The position numbers and the translations under genes are program-made. A stretch of 64,000 nucleotides of DNA from Phoronis australis (Eukaryota > Phoronida > Phoronidae), in contig NMRA01000242.1 of NCBI GenBank assembly GCA_002633005.1, positions 213,331-277,330 on the forward strand, in the 5' to 3' direction. This document shows positions 49,026 to 61,700 of this stretch, in pieces. How positions within the stretch are numbered: the stretch's first letter is position 1; every line of letters begins with the position of its first letter. Below the pieces are notes generated by a model. That model saw only the letters and a list, made by a program, of their open reading frames with translations. It did not search any database and had not been told where the DNA came from.

Positions 49026-49639
49026 GTAAGATTTTTTGTGCATTCCAACATTCACCTTATTATATTATATGGTCTTCCAGCTCCAAGTTCTATTGCCAAG
49101 CAGATGGCAAAAGTCATGGACTAGATAGACAATGACCATCGTCTCTACTGGCACCGCCAGAAGAGACGATGGAGCTCCTATAGGCGCTTCATACTGTTGT
49201 GTGCCGCCTTGACCATGTTACTTAATAGTATATTAGAGATATAGAAGACAGCTTACCTAACTGGATAAATCTTGACACAGTAACACCAATTAAATAGCTA
49301 GCGAGTCTCTGGAAATTCGTCTTAGCGAGTTCCAAGTACGCAGAACGAGTATTACTAAAACTTCTAGAATGGCTTACCTCTGTTCAGCTTCCCTCAGCCC
49401 ACTATGAACTCTACAAACTACTGCACACAAGCTAATATATAGTTACACACGTATGAACACAGTGACTATTCCAAGTCAAACACGCACAGCAATAGCACGT
49501 CTGAACCCTCAGACTTCACGGCGGCAACTTCCTAACTCTGAACTGCTGCCCTACAGGAATTCTGAAAACACCCGGGATGTGACGTAACTTTCGCGTGATG
49601 TCACTACCATAGATTCGCTGGAGCCCGGTTCACTACAAT

Positions 49640-50175
49640 ACAGCGGTAGCTTTTTGGTGAATTATGCCTCGCACTGACTAAAACATCAAACTCCGAGTCA
49701 CGTTATAAATACTTTTTGGGCATAGGGAGACACCCTAGGAACAGTGCTGTAGTGGTAAAATTAGAGGTAAGTAGGCGCCCAAAGCCTACCGTATCACCTT
49801 GAGCACTTAACGTAACTTGCAGAGAGTAGGCGCTAGGTTCAAATCCCAAAAGGTGGCTGCGCCTACGTGTGCATACACCCCACTACAGCACTGCTTAGGA
49901 GGTCATCGATGTAGTTAATTCCTTCCAACTCGGAACATATACTCCTGTTATCAAACTTTTTCTTTGAGCACTGTCATCGTTCAGTTCCCAAAATCGGTAA
50001 CTCGCCATTTTTAACACTGCGCCCGGCAGGTGGCATGACGTATGTATCCCCTAGCGTGCACAGTGTGAAAATGGTAGGTTATCGATTTTAGGAACTAAAC
50101 GAGGGACTACTCGAAAAAAGGTTTGATAACGAGAGTATTTGTTCGAGTTGGAAGAATTAAAGGAGGATGCCACCC
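49640..50175. mobile_element. Foldback-type element interrupted by a SINE
   Basis: Arms resemble 51915-52432: 'aattatgcctcgcactgact', 'taattccttccaactcggaa' and, inverted, 'agtatttgttcgagttggaa'. The left arm is split at 49741-49895 by a separate 155 bp insert with a TAGGA duplication. Borders approximate. Confidence 0.65.
49741..49895 (+). mobile_element. 155 bp tRNA-promoter SINE with inverted ends
   Basis: Begins ACAGTGCTGTAGTGG and ends CCACTACAGCACTGCT, so the first and last ~14 bases are inverted repeats. Exact TAGGA duplications flank it (49736-49740 and 49896-49900), and related elements at 51915-52432 show the uninterrupted site. It holds an A-box-like TGTAGTGGTAAAATTAG and a B-box GGTTCAAATCC (49836-49846). 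A tRNA-like promoter inside terminal inverted repeats is an unusual mix. Confidence 0.72.
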
Positions 50176-50328
50176 GATTTTAATTAGTCTTTTTTTACCG
50201 TCTTAATCGGTCTGTATCCACATCGCCTCTTATACGGTCAACCTCACCTTGCCGAGAGGTGTCGTGTCAACCTGTGAGGAAGGTGAGAAACGACGCAGCG
50301 GCGTCAGTGGTTCGTCTGCAGAGTGAAT

Positions 50329-50602
50329 GCCGCTGTATCGCGGTGCATCGTTCCCGCTTGTCCGAACTGCGAAGAAAGAGGGTATATCGTTTTTTCGACT
50401 TCCTCGAGAGCCCGAAATGCTTAGGAAGTGGCTCGCGGTAGTGAAGAATGAAAGGTACGCTGTTAATACCAAGTATGAGGCCGTGAAACACCTCCGTGTC
50501 TGTGGCCGGCATTTTGTCGACAGTGATTTCTTTGACGAATTCCGGCTTACCAAAGAACTATCCATACGTTCCTTTGCCTATGCATGTTCACGGTGCCTCT
50601 AG
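50329..50602 (+). pseudogene. THAP zinc-finger domain, frameshifted
   Basis: The first frame encodes CIVPACPNC, the N-terminal zinc-ligand part of a THAP domain. Near 50365-50375 the frame shifts by one base and continues KKEGISFFRLPREPEMLRKW, then HLRVCGRHFVDSDFFDEF with the C-x2-H ligands and HF..F pattern, ending in a stop at 50602. THAP domains bind DNA and occur in P-type and related transposases and in host factors derived from them. No transposase body follows, so it is a broken remnant; a sequencing error is the alternative. Confidence 0.7.
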
Positions 50603-51689
50603 TATTTCTTGATCAGTGTATTCCAGTTCGAACTGATAGCCTGTGAAACATAACAATCCGACCCGTGAAGTCTTCGTCAGATGAGCTCTTGACTAAGTCA
50701 GGATTGGCGCCGGGCGAGTTGCCATGTAGACGTTTATTATTCTGCGTTCTGTTTCAAAGTGAATTATTCTCATCCTAACCAATGCTTATATAAAACTGAT
50801 ACAGTCTGTCTTATTAGATACAATTTGTAATGCCTTTGCAGTATTCATGAGTGCAAATGTTGAGAAGCCAGCTATGAATAAACCACTACGTTACCGGCTT
50901 ATGATGCTGGCATTAAAGGTAATTGACCGGGCACCGAGGCCGTGTGAGCACATTCTAATTCATTGTTTGCTGACAGAAAGCTGTTGTGGAACAATTGCTC
51001 AATTTTATATGCTATGGTCACATGTTAGGGGAATCTTTATTTAGAAATACAAATACATTATTCAAATCATTGTTACTGTAAAACCTTTGCCCTGACGGTC
51101 TGTGGAAGGGGAACCCTACGTCGCGGCCCCCGACATGTGAGTAAGTTTTCAGTTTCGTGGCTAATTCACATAAATATTTACGTGCACATTATTTCTTTGG
51201 CTCACTATTATAGCCTTTTTGTGACAAGAGGTTTAGTTTTCAACTCAAGCTGGTTTATGTTCGTGTCAGTCCTGGCAGCCGCGACGGGCCTGGTCGGATT
51301 CCAAGCCACTGGCCGGGATAACAAGCGTTTTGTGTGTTTAGAACTCAAAAAATCACAAGTCTAAACAACACAGATCTAAGTTCTCCTGTCTATATTTCAC
51401 GGAAGAATAGACCCTGCTACGGACCTTGGTAAATTGGCCTGCCGAACTTTGTAGGCTACGGTGTGTCCAAATACCAATAAATCCGTAACAGCGAAATAAA
51501 ACAACACGTTTTTATAAGAGCTCGGGGTATTTTTAAGGGTTTTACATTAAAGTTTGATGATTTATTGGTGTTAAACGATGAATTCAAGCGATAAGCTGAC
51601 ACCAGTAATCCGTGTTGTGAACTGCTGAACAGACTGCGTGTGAAACCAATTACATCACTGGATAATTTTAACACCTCTGTCTGCCATCA

Positions 51690-51896
51690 GGTGTCAGGTA
51701 ACGCAACTGAATGTGCCGTTATCGAGTAGAACTACTCGATCTAAATTGATACAATATCGGTTGTTTTTTGGGTGGCATTCTCCGTTAAATACATCAACGG
51801 CCTCTTGGGGTTTCCCTCTATGTGCAAAAGGTAATTATAACAACGTCAGTGCGAGGCATAATTTGCCGAACGGCTTCCGGCGTATGAAGCGCGTAT
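51690..51896. repeat. Partial arm of the foldback repeat family
   Basis: Text 'gaactactcgatctaaattg' resembles 9380-9410, then 'acatcaacggcctcttgggg' and 'cggcttccggcgtatgaagc' match the foldback arm. It abuts the complete foldback copy, giving a hairpin around 51900. Confidence 0.55.
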
Positions 51897-51914
51897 GCCA
51901 CCACTAGTAGGACA

Positions 51915-52432
51915 GTGCAGCTCCTATAGGCGCTTCATACGCCGGAAGCTTTTCAGCAAATTATGCCTTGCACTGACGAAAACATCAAAGTCACATTGTT
52001 ATAAATACCTTTCGCGCATAGAGGGACATCCTAGGAGACCATTGATGTATTTAATTCCTTCCAACTCGAACAAGTACTCCCGTTTTCAAACTTTTTTCTC
52101 AAGCAGTCCCTCGGTCAGTTCTTAAAATCTGTAACTCGCCATTTTAACACTGCACGCGGCAGGTGGTATGATGTCATATCCCCTGGCGTGCGCGGAGTAA
52201 AAATGACGAGTTATTGCTTTTGGGAACTGAACGAGGGACTGCTCAAAGAAAAAGTTTGATAACGGGAGTATTTGTTCGAGTGGGAAGGAATTAAATGCAT
52301 CGATGGCCTCCTAAGGTGTCCCTCTATGTGCAAAAGGTATTTATAACAACGTGACTTTCATGTTTTAGTCAGTGAGAGGTATAATTTGACAAAAAGCTTA
52401 TGGCGTATGAAGCGCCTATAGGAACTCCACAG
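51915..52432. mobile_element. Foldback element with ~250 bp inverted arms
   Basis: The left arm begins agctcctataggcgcttcat and the right arm ends in its near-complement 'tatgaagcgcctataggaac'. The arms stay complementary to a centre near 52165, for example 'taattccttccaactcgaac' against 'gttcgagtgggaaggaatta'. CAGTGC occurs on both sides (51909-51914 and near 52433) and may be the target duplication. No coding capacity. Confidence 0.78.
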
Positions 52433-55229
52433 TGCTACTGGCGGTGCTAGTAGGATGGTGGTTACTGTCTAAAGCTGCGTAAGCACTGTCGCACCATGGG
52501 GTAATTTGAGGAAACTCTGAAGAGTCTTAATAAATGTCAAATATAATTGCAACCAAGCTGCATTACCACTTAACGAAAAGATTGTTCATTCCCTTGAACA
52601 TAGAAAATTATATCCAACCTCTCTTGAATTCCCGTGACGCTCTGTCCGGTTTCCCTACCTGCATCTGAATTTCCCCGAGTTTGACCAGTGTTACTCTTCT
52701 TAAAATTAGAAGGCATTGAGGCCGAATTAGTCTCAGAGAGTCTCCTTGTTTGATTTCTCAAAACGTTTGCGAATATCAAATGTTATCAGCTGACACATCA
52801 ACCTTCAGTAGCAGGTAAGCAAGTCTAGCTAGGTGGTTTTATCTGAAGAAGTGACACGAATCCAAACAGTACCTATCCCATAACCAATACACAATTTGTA
52901 GTTGAAGAAAGTTTAAATAAACACACCACTTATGATTCTGCCCCGAAGAACACAATGCCATTTTGAACTAACTGTAAATCCGGAAGTACAATTCATTCAG
53001 GAACCCAGGCAAAGAACGCTGTCTGTGCGACTAGAGAAGTGTCTGTTACCAGCCTGCAAACGGGGATTAAAAAATCAACAGTGGACCTTAACTTAAACAA
53101 AACCAAAATAAAGACAATTTGTATTGAAATTTTTGACAGGAATTTTTTTGCCAGACACGCACCTGCAGCCGTTGACCTGGTGTGCAGAGCGAAACCAGCA
53201 CTAACGAAAGGCGAAGTCCTGTCTGTTTTATCAGAATAAATGGTTCAAATCATAAATGCCGCATACACTCAAAGATAGTTTCAGACACTTGCATGAAATT
53301 ACGGACTAAGTCACAGTCTTGTGCCAAAGATTGAATAACAAGATGCGCGACTATGATGACTAGGCTAAGCTTGTTTTATGAGGTGTAATTAACTCTGGTA
53401 AATGAACAGTATAAATGTAACAACGAACATGGAATAGCAGAATAATTGAATAATATTGCTATACAGTTAGAATATACTGATGATTAAAGTTGCGAAAACA
53501 TCGACATTTAGATGGAAACTAAGATACCGGTGGTCTCCTGTGACCGACTTCCGTGGCTGATGGCCAACAATGAACGACAGAATACCATTTGGTAGCAAAA
53601 TACCTTCAGAAAAAAAACTTATACCATGGTGCCAAATGGTATAATATAAGTATTAATGAGTTTCAAGTAAAAGGAATAATTCCCATTCAGCCAGAAGCAT
53701 TCGTATAAGCTACTACCCGGCAGAGCCCGACCACCGGGCTTGCGCGGACATCAGTTCCGCAGTACAAGATGAACACATTAATTAGCTGCCAGAGCCTTGA
53801 AAGGGTGAAATGCGTGTGACAAAGAGATAAAAAAATACTATCATACTCCTAACTCAGCAATATTTTCCATTGCCAACATTCAGCTCATTAACTACACTTC
53901 AATATACTCCCCCTCCTCGTTTACGGTGCGGAATTTTATATTTAGACAACAGATTTATGTAATGCAACTTTTTGTCACGTTTTAAAATATATTTATGTGA
54001 TAATTTAAAATCAAAGCCAATTTAGCAAGTGATTATATTTTTCCGGCGAAGGGTTACGACAACTGCAGGGTAATTACTTCACTGGTTACTGTGTCCGGGA
54101 AGCAAAATCAAGATGTGCGTTATTGCAACAGGTTTGTGGAGCTCACTGTTGTGAGATAAAACTTGTTTTTGTTTGATGAAACAACACTGTGTGTGGATGT
54201 TTTTTTTTCTATTTTACATTTGTAGCAGCCAGTAAAGCTGGTGCCGATTTGCTTAGCCAAGTACGCAGAAATGCGCTCACATGTTTGGCTAGTCACTCCA
54301 GGCTAGCTGGTTCTTTGCATCAGTTTCACTAATTTGCGATAAAGATAAGATATTTGGTGATCTAGAAATTTTTTTTCCTCTGATTTATTACCTAAACAGC
54401 TACTGTGGATGAAATTTGACGTACCCTCGCAGGGAGTCAGGGCTGACCTCAGTAGCTGAGTGTTGGCTGTGGGAGATGCGGCGACACTTCACTAACTTAA
54501 ATAAACAACAAGAATGGATCAACTGAAATTTTCGGATGTAATAACTTCCTTTGTCAACAGAAACAGAAATAAAGTAAAATCAAACACTATATGACAATTG
54601 ACATTTAAGATATGGTGTAATGAATATGATACATTTTTGCGTAAAAAATTCAATGATATGCAAAGAAGATGTAAAATTAGTACAATAAATAATCAGGTAT
54701 GTATGAAAAGAACCAAAATGAGAACCAAAAACAACCAAACAATGCATTTACCCTCACAATGATATCAATGTGTTTTCAAGCAAAACATGATCGTCATTCA
54801 GGAATCGTACCTGAACTGAAACACAGGAACTCAGGTCACAGAACTAGATGGGAATAGTCAATGATTTTCTGATCTCAACCGAAGTGCAAAATTGTGCTCA
54901 AAAAGGCTTTTAGTTTGATAACAGAAAGAAGGTGAACATTATGCCGTGATGTTACATATTACTTAATTTGGTATATACTTTTAAGTTTTTGAACTAGATT
55001 GTCCTTTTGATGTAAGGACTTTAAATTAATTTGCCCTCATTCACTGACACAAACTTGCAATGCAATTGCCTTGAATTTAGTACAGCTTTGTTACTGCTGT
55101 GAGTAAGAAGTGTTTGACTGAAAATACTTACGATAAGTTTGTGTCATGCAAACTTTGAAGGTACTGTGTTTGTTTTGCCTTGGTATTAAGATTTGAATTC
55201 AAAAGTTTTCAAACCAGGCAGCTGAATTA

Positions 55230-55926
55230 AGCACTCGACGCTATGAAAATCGCCAGGTCGCAAAAAAATCCCAGGTCACAATTTCAAAATCCAGATCACA
55301 TTCATAAAATCCAGATTGCAAAAAAAATCCTGATGTTTCTACACAGTAAAATGGATTTTTAGGTCATAGAGAAAATGTTTAGATTATGCTCTTATCTGCA
55401 GGATTAAATACTACCAAATTTTAAGTTGCATAGTTTGGTTATTTTCCACATGTACCAGTGTACGGCGTTACCATTTTTCTCATTCGCTTCTGAAATGCTG
55501 TGGAAGCACACGTTGCAATGTGAACCAAAGCCATGCCACCCGAGATTCCCTGAGTGAAACTCCCTCAGTTTGTTCGCAATCCATGTTTTGTAACGTAAAG
55601 AATTGAAGAACATCCTGTCAAAAAAAATCCTCAATACGTTGCCCCAGTCGAATGACGCATTAATGCGCTGGAAGAATTCATTGTGAATTTCTCAAGAAAA
55701 ATTTGTGACTTGTGCTATTTTCATCTTTAGTGATTAGGTTTACATGAAATGAAAAGCCTCGAAATAATTCCGACTTCGTGCGGCTTTCCATTGTCGGGTG
55801 ACTCGAGTTTGCTCCCTTAGAACGGAAAATGCGACATATGCTTAAAAAATAAATCAGCCAATCTCAGCTCGCATTTCCAAATTGCCCGTTCCAAATGTGA
55901 CCTGCAGCTTGTAGTGTTGAGCACTG
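55230..55926 (-). mobile_element. Degenerate hAT-like element with zinc-finger ORF remnant
   Basis: Left 'agcactcgacgctatg' and right 'gtagtgttgagcact' are diverged inverted ends of the CAGGGCTC.ACA type, with 'ccaggtcgca' and 'tgtgacctg' as paired subterminal words. A minus-strand ORF at 55634-55404 includes KTWIANKLREF and HCNVCFHSIS, like a single zinc finger. No clear target duplication; heavily decayed. Confidence 0.4.
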
Positions 55927-57003
55927 GCATATGGTTAAATATATTCCATAACCAGTGGTTTGACTTGCAATCAATCTCAAAACATCAAAACCTGCATGTG
56001 TTGTATGTGGGCTGGCATCTCATTATAATACATTGTCAAAATGTTAATATATTTCACATGAAAATCAATGACAAATTTTAGCCAAATTATCAAGGTGTAC
56101 ATAATTATGCTAAAAATAATTGTTAAAATCATTTTTTTATTTCAAAGGTTGGAAATGATGTTAACATTACTAAAAGTTTTTTATGTCTATCTTTGGCTCA
56201 ATGTACTCTATTCTAAACTTGGAAAGGCAGCCTGGTTGTTTCTCTGGGACTCTTATGGAAATTTGTGTTAAGTTTGTAATAATGACTTTGTGAAGATAAT
56301 GGTCATTATACATAGGATGCATCAAATTTACCAAAAAAATGTAAAAATGAGAGATTAGAAGAGAATTTCTCTTGCATCCACGACATAACATAGTTTGCTC
56401 TAGGAGAGCATTTTCATAATAAAAATTAATGCCTTTAAATACTGTTAATAGAAATGTGAAAGCCATGATTTATGAGGCGCTAAGTGCACACAGTTAGAGA
56501 AGTGGGCATTAAGTGCACACAGTTATGACATATTAATAACTAGAAGAGACTAACAGTGTAGTTCTGTGCTCATGAGGCAAATCATTGACTTTGTGCTGTT
56601 GGCAACTGCACTTGGGAGAAGGGAATGCTGCAGGTTTTAGTGTACTCTGACACACGCTAGAGTGCACTTATGTGGTAGGCACTTATATGAGAAGCTGTTT
56701 TACATGAATATAGTCATTGTATTGTGTAATTTACCATTAAAAGAAATTCTGTTTGTGGCATTTTGCTTTTGTGTTTTTTGTACCTATGTAACAGCATATC
56801 TTTCATTTTTTTCAAACATCCCCATAATATGTTTCTGTGCTGTATTCAAATGATAAGTGACATCACTTGCAACCTGCCAGTGCTTGCTATAGTCTCAGCT
56901 CTTAAGTGCAGTGAACCTTTCTAGACAGATGTCTCATCTTACAGGATGTACAAATTATAACCAGTTCAAAACACCCCTAAACATTCCTCTAAACAAAACA
57001 CTA

Positions 57004-57022
57004 AATGTGTGTGTGTGTGTGC
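57004..57022. repeat. Short (GT)n microsatellite
   Basis: Nine GT dinucleotides in a row. Confidence 0.8.
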
Positions 57023-57671
57023 TATTGTTTGTTATAGAATAAACATTTGTAGTGCTTATAACTGTGATCACTGTTGCCCTTACCAAACTCTGGGTTTATT
57101 TCCATTCTCAGCTTGCCACGCAGCCCAACAGTTCATACAATGTAGACTTGGACTTTAAAGTGCCTGGGTCTGAATGCACTTTCATCTGAATTTTAAGGCT
57201 CATAAAGGATTGTAGTTGCTAAGCTGTGATTAAATCAATCAGTTTCAGCAGAATCTTGCTTTATTACGGCGGGAAGATGGTCATATTCTCCTGCTCTTTA
57301 CAGAAGGAGTCGGGTTCTCATCACTTGTGTGCATTCTCATATTACCTTACATAATCTCATTTGATCAAAGGTTTGTGGAAAAAACAATGAATGAGCAGCA
57401 TGTGGCAAACTCATTACATTTGCATTTTGTTTCCATTGGAAAATTTGAAGATATGCTGCCTAAAGAGATCTAAAAAGTGAGCTCACCCTACTGAACTACT
57501 GGGCGGTCACTACATTTTAAACTCTAAGCCACTTACTATATTTCATTTCCTACAGTTGGCTAATGTTTTTCTTGAGTTTTTATCTTAAAGTCTGATGTGT
57601 ATCTCCCAGCGCATTAATCAACCATTTGGGACAAGCATCCACATGTATTTAACATGTCAAACATTTTGTTT

Positions 57672-57831
57672 TTAAGCACCCATGCTGAGCTTAACTCCCA
57701 CCCCCTGTTTTTCGAGTTCCCCAATTTGATCGTCTTTGGCGACTACCGGAAAATGGAAATTATAATCTAATGTAAGCATTGCTTGGTAAAAGTCTAGCTC
57801 TTTGTCTAACAATGGGACTTCTCTGTCTGAT
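57672..57831 (-). CDS. Possible terminal exon, unidentified protein
   Basis: Minus-strand open frame after a ttgtag acceptor-like site (57832-57834), encoding SDREVPLLDKELDFYQAMLT and HFPVVAKDDQIGELEKQ before TAA at 57672. Residue use looks protein-like. The polypyrimidine tract is poor, no polyadenylation signal is obvious, and no upstream partner exon was found. I do not recognise the family. Confidence 0.35.
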
Positions 57832-58120
57832 CTACAATTGGCATTCCAACCGATATAATGACAACAGATTTTTATGTGCAGTACATGACAGCTATTAATT
57901 ATAGGAAAGAAAACTGTTGAAACTAGCAATGTGTACAGATGACTCACTGATAGATGAATTATTACTGGTAGTTACATTGTGTATGTGCACATGGGGTTTC
58001 TGCTATGTAATAAATAGTTAAAAGTGATTGTTTTCCATTTGTTGGTGTTTGGCTTAGTGACCATTTGTCCTGTTCAAAGCATCTAAACTTTTTATCTTTT
58101 CCACGGTTACAGCTTTTATT

Positions 58121-58378
58121 TAATTGTTGCTGTTCATACCCGGAGTTACAATAATTGTTGCTGTTCATACCCGGAGTTACAATAATTGTTGCTGTTCATA
58201 CCCGGAGTTACAATAATTGTTGCTGTTCATCCCCAGAGTTACAATAATTGTTGCTGCTCATACCCGGAGTAACAATAATTGTTGCTGTCCATACCCGGGG
58301 TTACAATAATTGTTGCTGTTCATACCCGGAGTTACAATAATTGCTGCTGTACATACCCAGAGTTACAGTAATTGTTAA
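58121..58378. repeat. 31-bp minisatellite, about eight copies
   Basis: The unit aattgttgctgttcataccc plus ggagttacaat recurs about eight times with scattered substitutions, increasing toward the right end. Confidence 0.92.
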
Positions 58379-58706
58379 AAACTCTGATGTTCCTCGTTTG
58401 AGTTCCTAGAGGTCAGTTCCATTAAATTTCTTTAATAAACATTGAAATCCACTAAGTTATGTTAGTATGATAGTGGTTCTGACGAAGGGTTATAATTGAA
58501 CTGATTGCCACACTGGGTTATAACTTTTATAACTACTTACTAAACATGCTTCATAGAGAGTTATGTTATATGACCATGCTAGAGTTACAACTCTTACAAC
58601 AATCAAGAGTTATAACCAATTTTAAAAGTTGTAAACCGCCTGGTTGCGAACTGTTCACTGTTCTTGTTTCACTAGAGAGCCTGTCTTTTTTTCAGTAACC
58701 TTAACC

Positions 58707-61700
58707 ATGACAAGCAATACAACACAGCAGTGAGTATATGACTTTATGACTTTATGTATTATTTAACATGTCACTAGCATTGACTAAGGTCATCACTCTA
58801 TGATGGATATTTCTAAAATAGCCCTAGATTGTAGGATGGATAGATCAACAATGCCTGGGTAATGTAAACTCTCTTGAAGTGGGACCTTATAAGTTTGAGT
58901 ATGGTTTGCTACTATGAGGCTAGTTGTTGACCTGTCACCTCTAGTAGAGTCATCACTCTTTCCCTCTGCTCATTTCTCACTGCTGAACTGTTCAACCTTT
59001 CAGGGCTTCCAACTTTCAGTGTTGTAGTAATAAAACTTGGACAGAATTTCACATGTCACATCAGTTGGTGGTTTTTATCATGGTGATAGCTTGGTAGAAT
59101 TGATTCTCATGAACTGATGAAAAGTGTCTAATATTTACACTTGTGCTCATTTTGCTGCTTTTTTTAAGTCACAAATGTTTTAGGGTGGTTGAGTTTAGTT
59201 ATCCTTCTTAAACATGAAATCTTGGTTACTCTCTTTATTTCTGCTTCAACTTTTTATCTGTTAATTGAAGGGTTAAGGACCGTCCAGTCAGGGACACCGT
59301 AGAGCAAGAAATTCGAGACCTGAGCCAGCGATTACAAGCTCTGGAGAGGAAGGAAATGCAAGATAGAGGGTAGGGTTATTTACAATAACATCTTGAGTTA
59401 AAAGGAAGGACGGAGGGAGGTAAGGACGGAGGAAGAAGTAGACGGGGGAAGGATGGTGATAGGTGTCGTAAGGGAGCGTACAAAGTTTTGGGCTATTAAT
59501 AAGGTCATCTTGAAAAGAAGAATAGTAGCTAGGAATATTGACTGTAACATCTGTTGTGGTCTCACCATGATATGCCAACTGATTGCTGTTTACAAGAGAG
59601 GTCATGTGTGATGAGTAACTCTCACTATGTGACCTGAAAATGGAAATGGGCAGTTTTTGGTGGAATTTCTCAATGGATTTGGTCGCATACTTTTTCAGTG
59701 CCGCAAACTAATTTGTTTTATGATTTTTATGCACCCACATAATATATAAGTGGGTACGTTATGCCATCATCCCATCCGTCCAGCGTTAGGTAATGTATCT
59801 CCAAAACTCCTTTGTTCATGAAATTTTGCTGACGTTTCTGTCATGAATGAGATGGCATGAGACTACCGGTGTGCCCCTAGTGGCAATTTTAATTGTTAAA
59901 GTTTGCGGCTGTATCTTCTAAACAGATTTTCATGAAATTTTGGCAGATGGTGTCTTTCAGGAAGATGACTCCCACTTTCAAATTTTCAGTAAGATTCAAC
60001 GTATTGTGAACCACTTAGTGGCCTTCGAGTGTTCTTTGCTTTGCACCCCTCTATCATCCAGACGACTGTAAGGATGATTATGAAAACTGGTATATATGAT
60101 CCTACTGTAAAGAAGATGGCTGACTATCATTTTCAGATAGCTCCAACTACACTGGCTCCTTTTAGTGGCAGTAACCCTCTGCAGGAGCTTTGTTAAATTT
60201 GGCAAGTGTATAATAAAACTGGCAAAAGATGACGATGGCTTTTAAATGAATCCGACAACCGCTGTGCCCCCTTGTGGCACTTTTACTTTTTTCCTTTTTC
60301 TTTTATCGTTGGAGTTCTTGGGAGGATTTTTATGGAATGTGGCAAATTGATTTGTATGAAACAGGTGAAGACATCTGTAAGGATGATTATGAAAATTGAT
60401 GTACATGCTCCTACTGGGAAGAGGGTGGATGACAATGATTTTTGAAAGATGACGTCTACTATAATTATGGCACTTCTTAGTGGCAGTTTTTTGCATCCTT
60501 AGCCCTCTGCAGGATCTTTGATTAATGACATCTCAAACCTTATTCACAAAAATTGGCCATTTTTGCAATATTTCATATATGTCTATTAAAATACCTTATC
60601 TTCATTCTCGGGGAACTTCAAATACGAAATATGAACCCTGTAGTGCGGAAAAAAAGATAAAAAGTTTTAGCAGAACCACCTTGGAACCGCACAACCACAT
60701 AGAAATTTGTTTACTACTTATCCGAGGTCAATGGTTACGGGGCTGTCACTCAAATCGAATCTCCCACCAGCCACAGATGAGATCCGTATGTACACTCAAT
60801 CCTTTCATTCACCAAGTTGCCGTAATGTTGCGTCAAGGACCCCTACATATGATAGAAAGATGCTGGGGAAAACAAAGCCAAAACGCAGTTTTGATTATGA
60901 GGGAGGTGTGTGTCTGAGCGCATACGACCATTGAGAATGAATGCTACAAGTCGCCTCATACCACTGTGACTTTGTGCTCAGGAACACAGCAAGTTGTGAA
61001 AAGAGATAAATCCTCACCCAAATTCCTTAATTCGGGTAATTTCAATTGACTTTTTGCTGTTTTGATATGATGCTCACGACGTGCTTTAACCACCGATTTC
61101 TGTATCCATATCATACTTAGGTTTCATATCAGTCTTCTAGCGCGTGGTGTGTCTAACAATGAACTGTTTACCTACTTTAAAGTGGACCACAATGCACCAG
61201 CTTGACCTTGGCTCCGTCCTTGACCTAGTTGGAATTGATTAAAACGTTTTTGTGATATTTATGTTAATTACGTTCTGCAAATTCAAATAACATTGCAGTG
61301 AAAGTTGAAATAATGAACACGACTAAGGGGTGTATAGGTTATTTTGACCGAAAACGGTTTTCACCGAATAATTAACCGAAGACCTTGAGATATTCACCTC
61401 TCATGATTTAATCGGCCTTTTCTCGGCTTCGGCAAATCAACTTAATTTGAACTTAGGAACACGAGTTTTCGAAAACTACTCGGTGGATTTCACTGAAATT
61501 TTCCAAACTTTATATTTATTCATCAGTCTCAAAAATGCTGTTAGAGTTTTCGATATAAAAGCCTAGTTTTTGTGTAATGTAACAAAGATGAATGCCACTG
61601 TTATGTTTTACAAAAATACCTTACATATTACGAGTTGTTTTGTCATATAAACCAAATGAAATGACGAATCGAAAATTCCTGACAGCTTTTTTGAAATAAC

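Larger units (their letters stand above)
41312..58695. other. Gene-poor, transposon-rich tract
   Basis: No confident host exon was found here. Named repeats and remnants account for 41478-41650, 42780-44880, 47030-48144, 49640-50600, 51690-52440, 55230-55926 and 58121-58378. The stretches 45000-47000, 48150-49140, 50610-51690, 52450-55220 and 55930-58110 show only small unsupported ORFs, AT-rich DNA and low-complexity runs. The SMC4 promoter and any 5' UTR exon probably lie in the first few kilobases, but no motif pins them. Confidence 0.6.

Noticed and set aside
60525-60934. 130- and 75-codon overlapping plus-strand ORFs
   Set aside because: Both frames are open over the same DNA inside an intron with decayed repeats; no splice sites fit the neighbouring exons.
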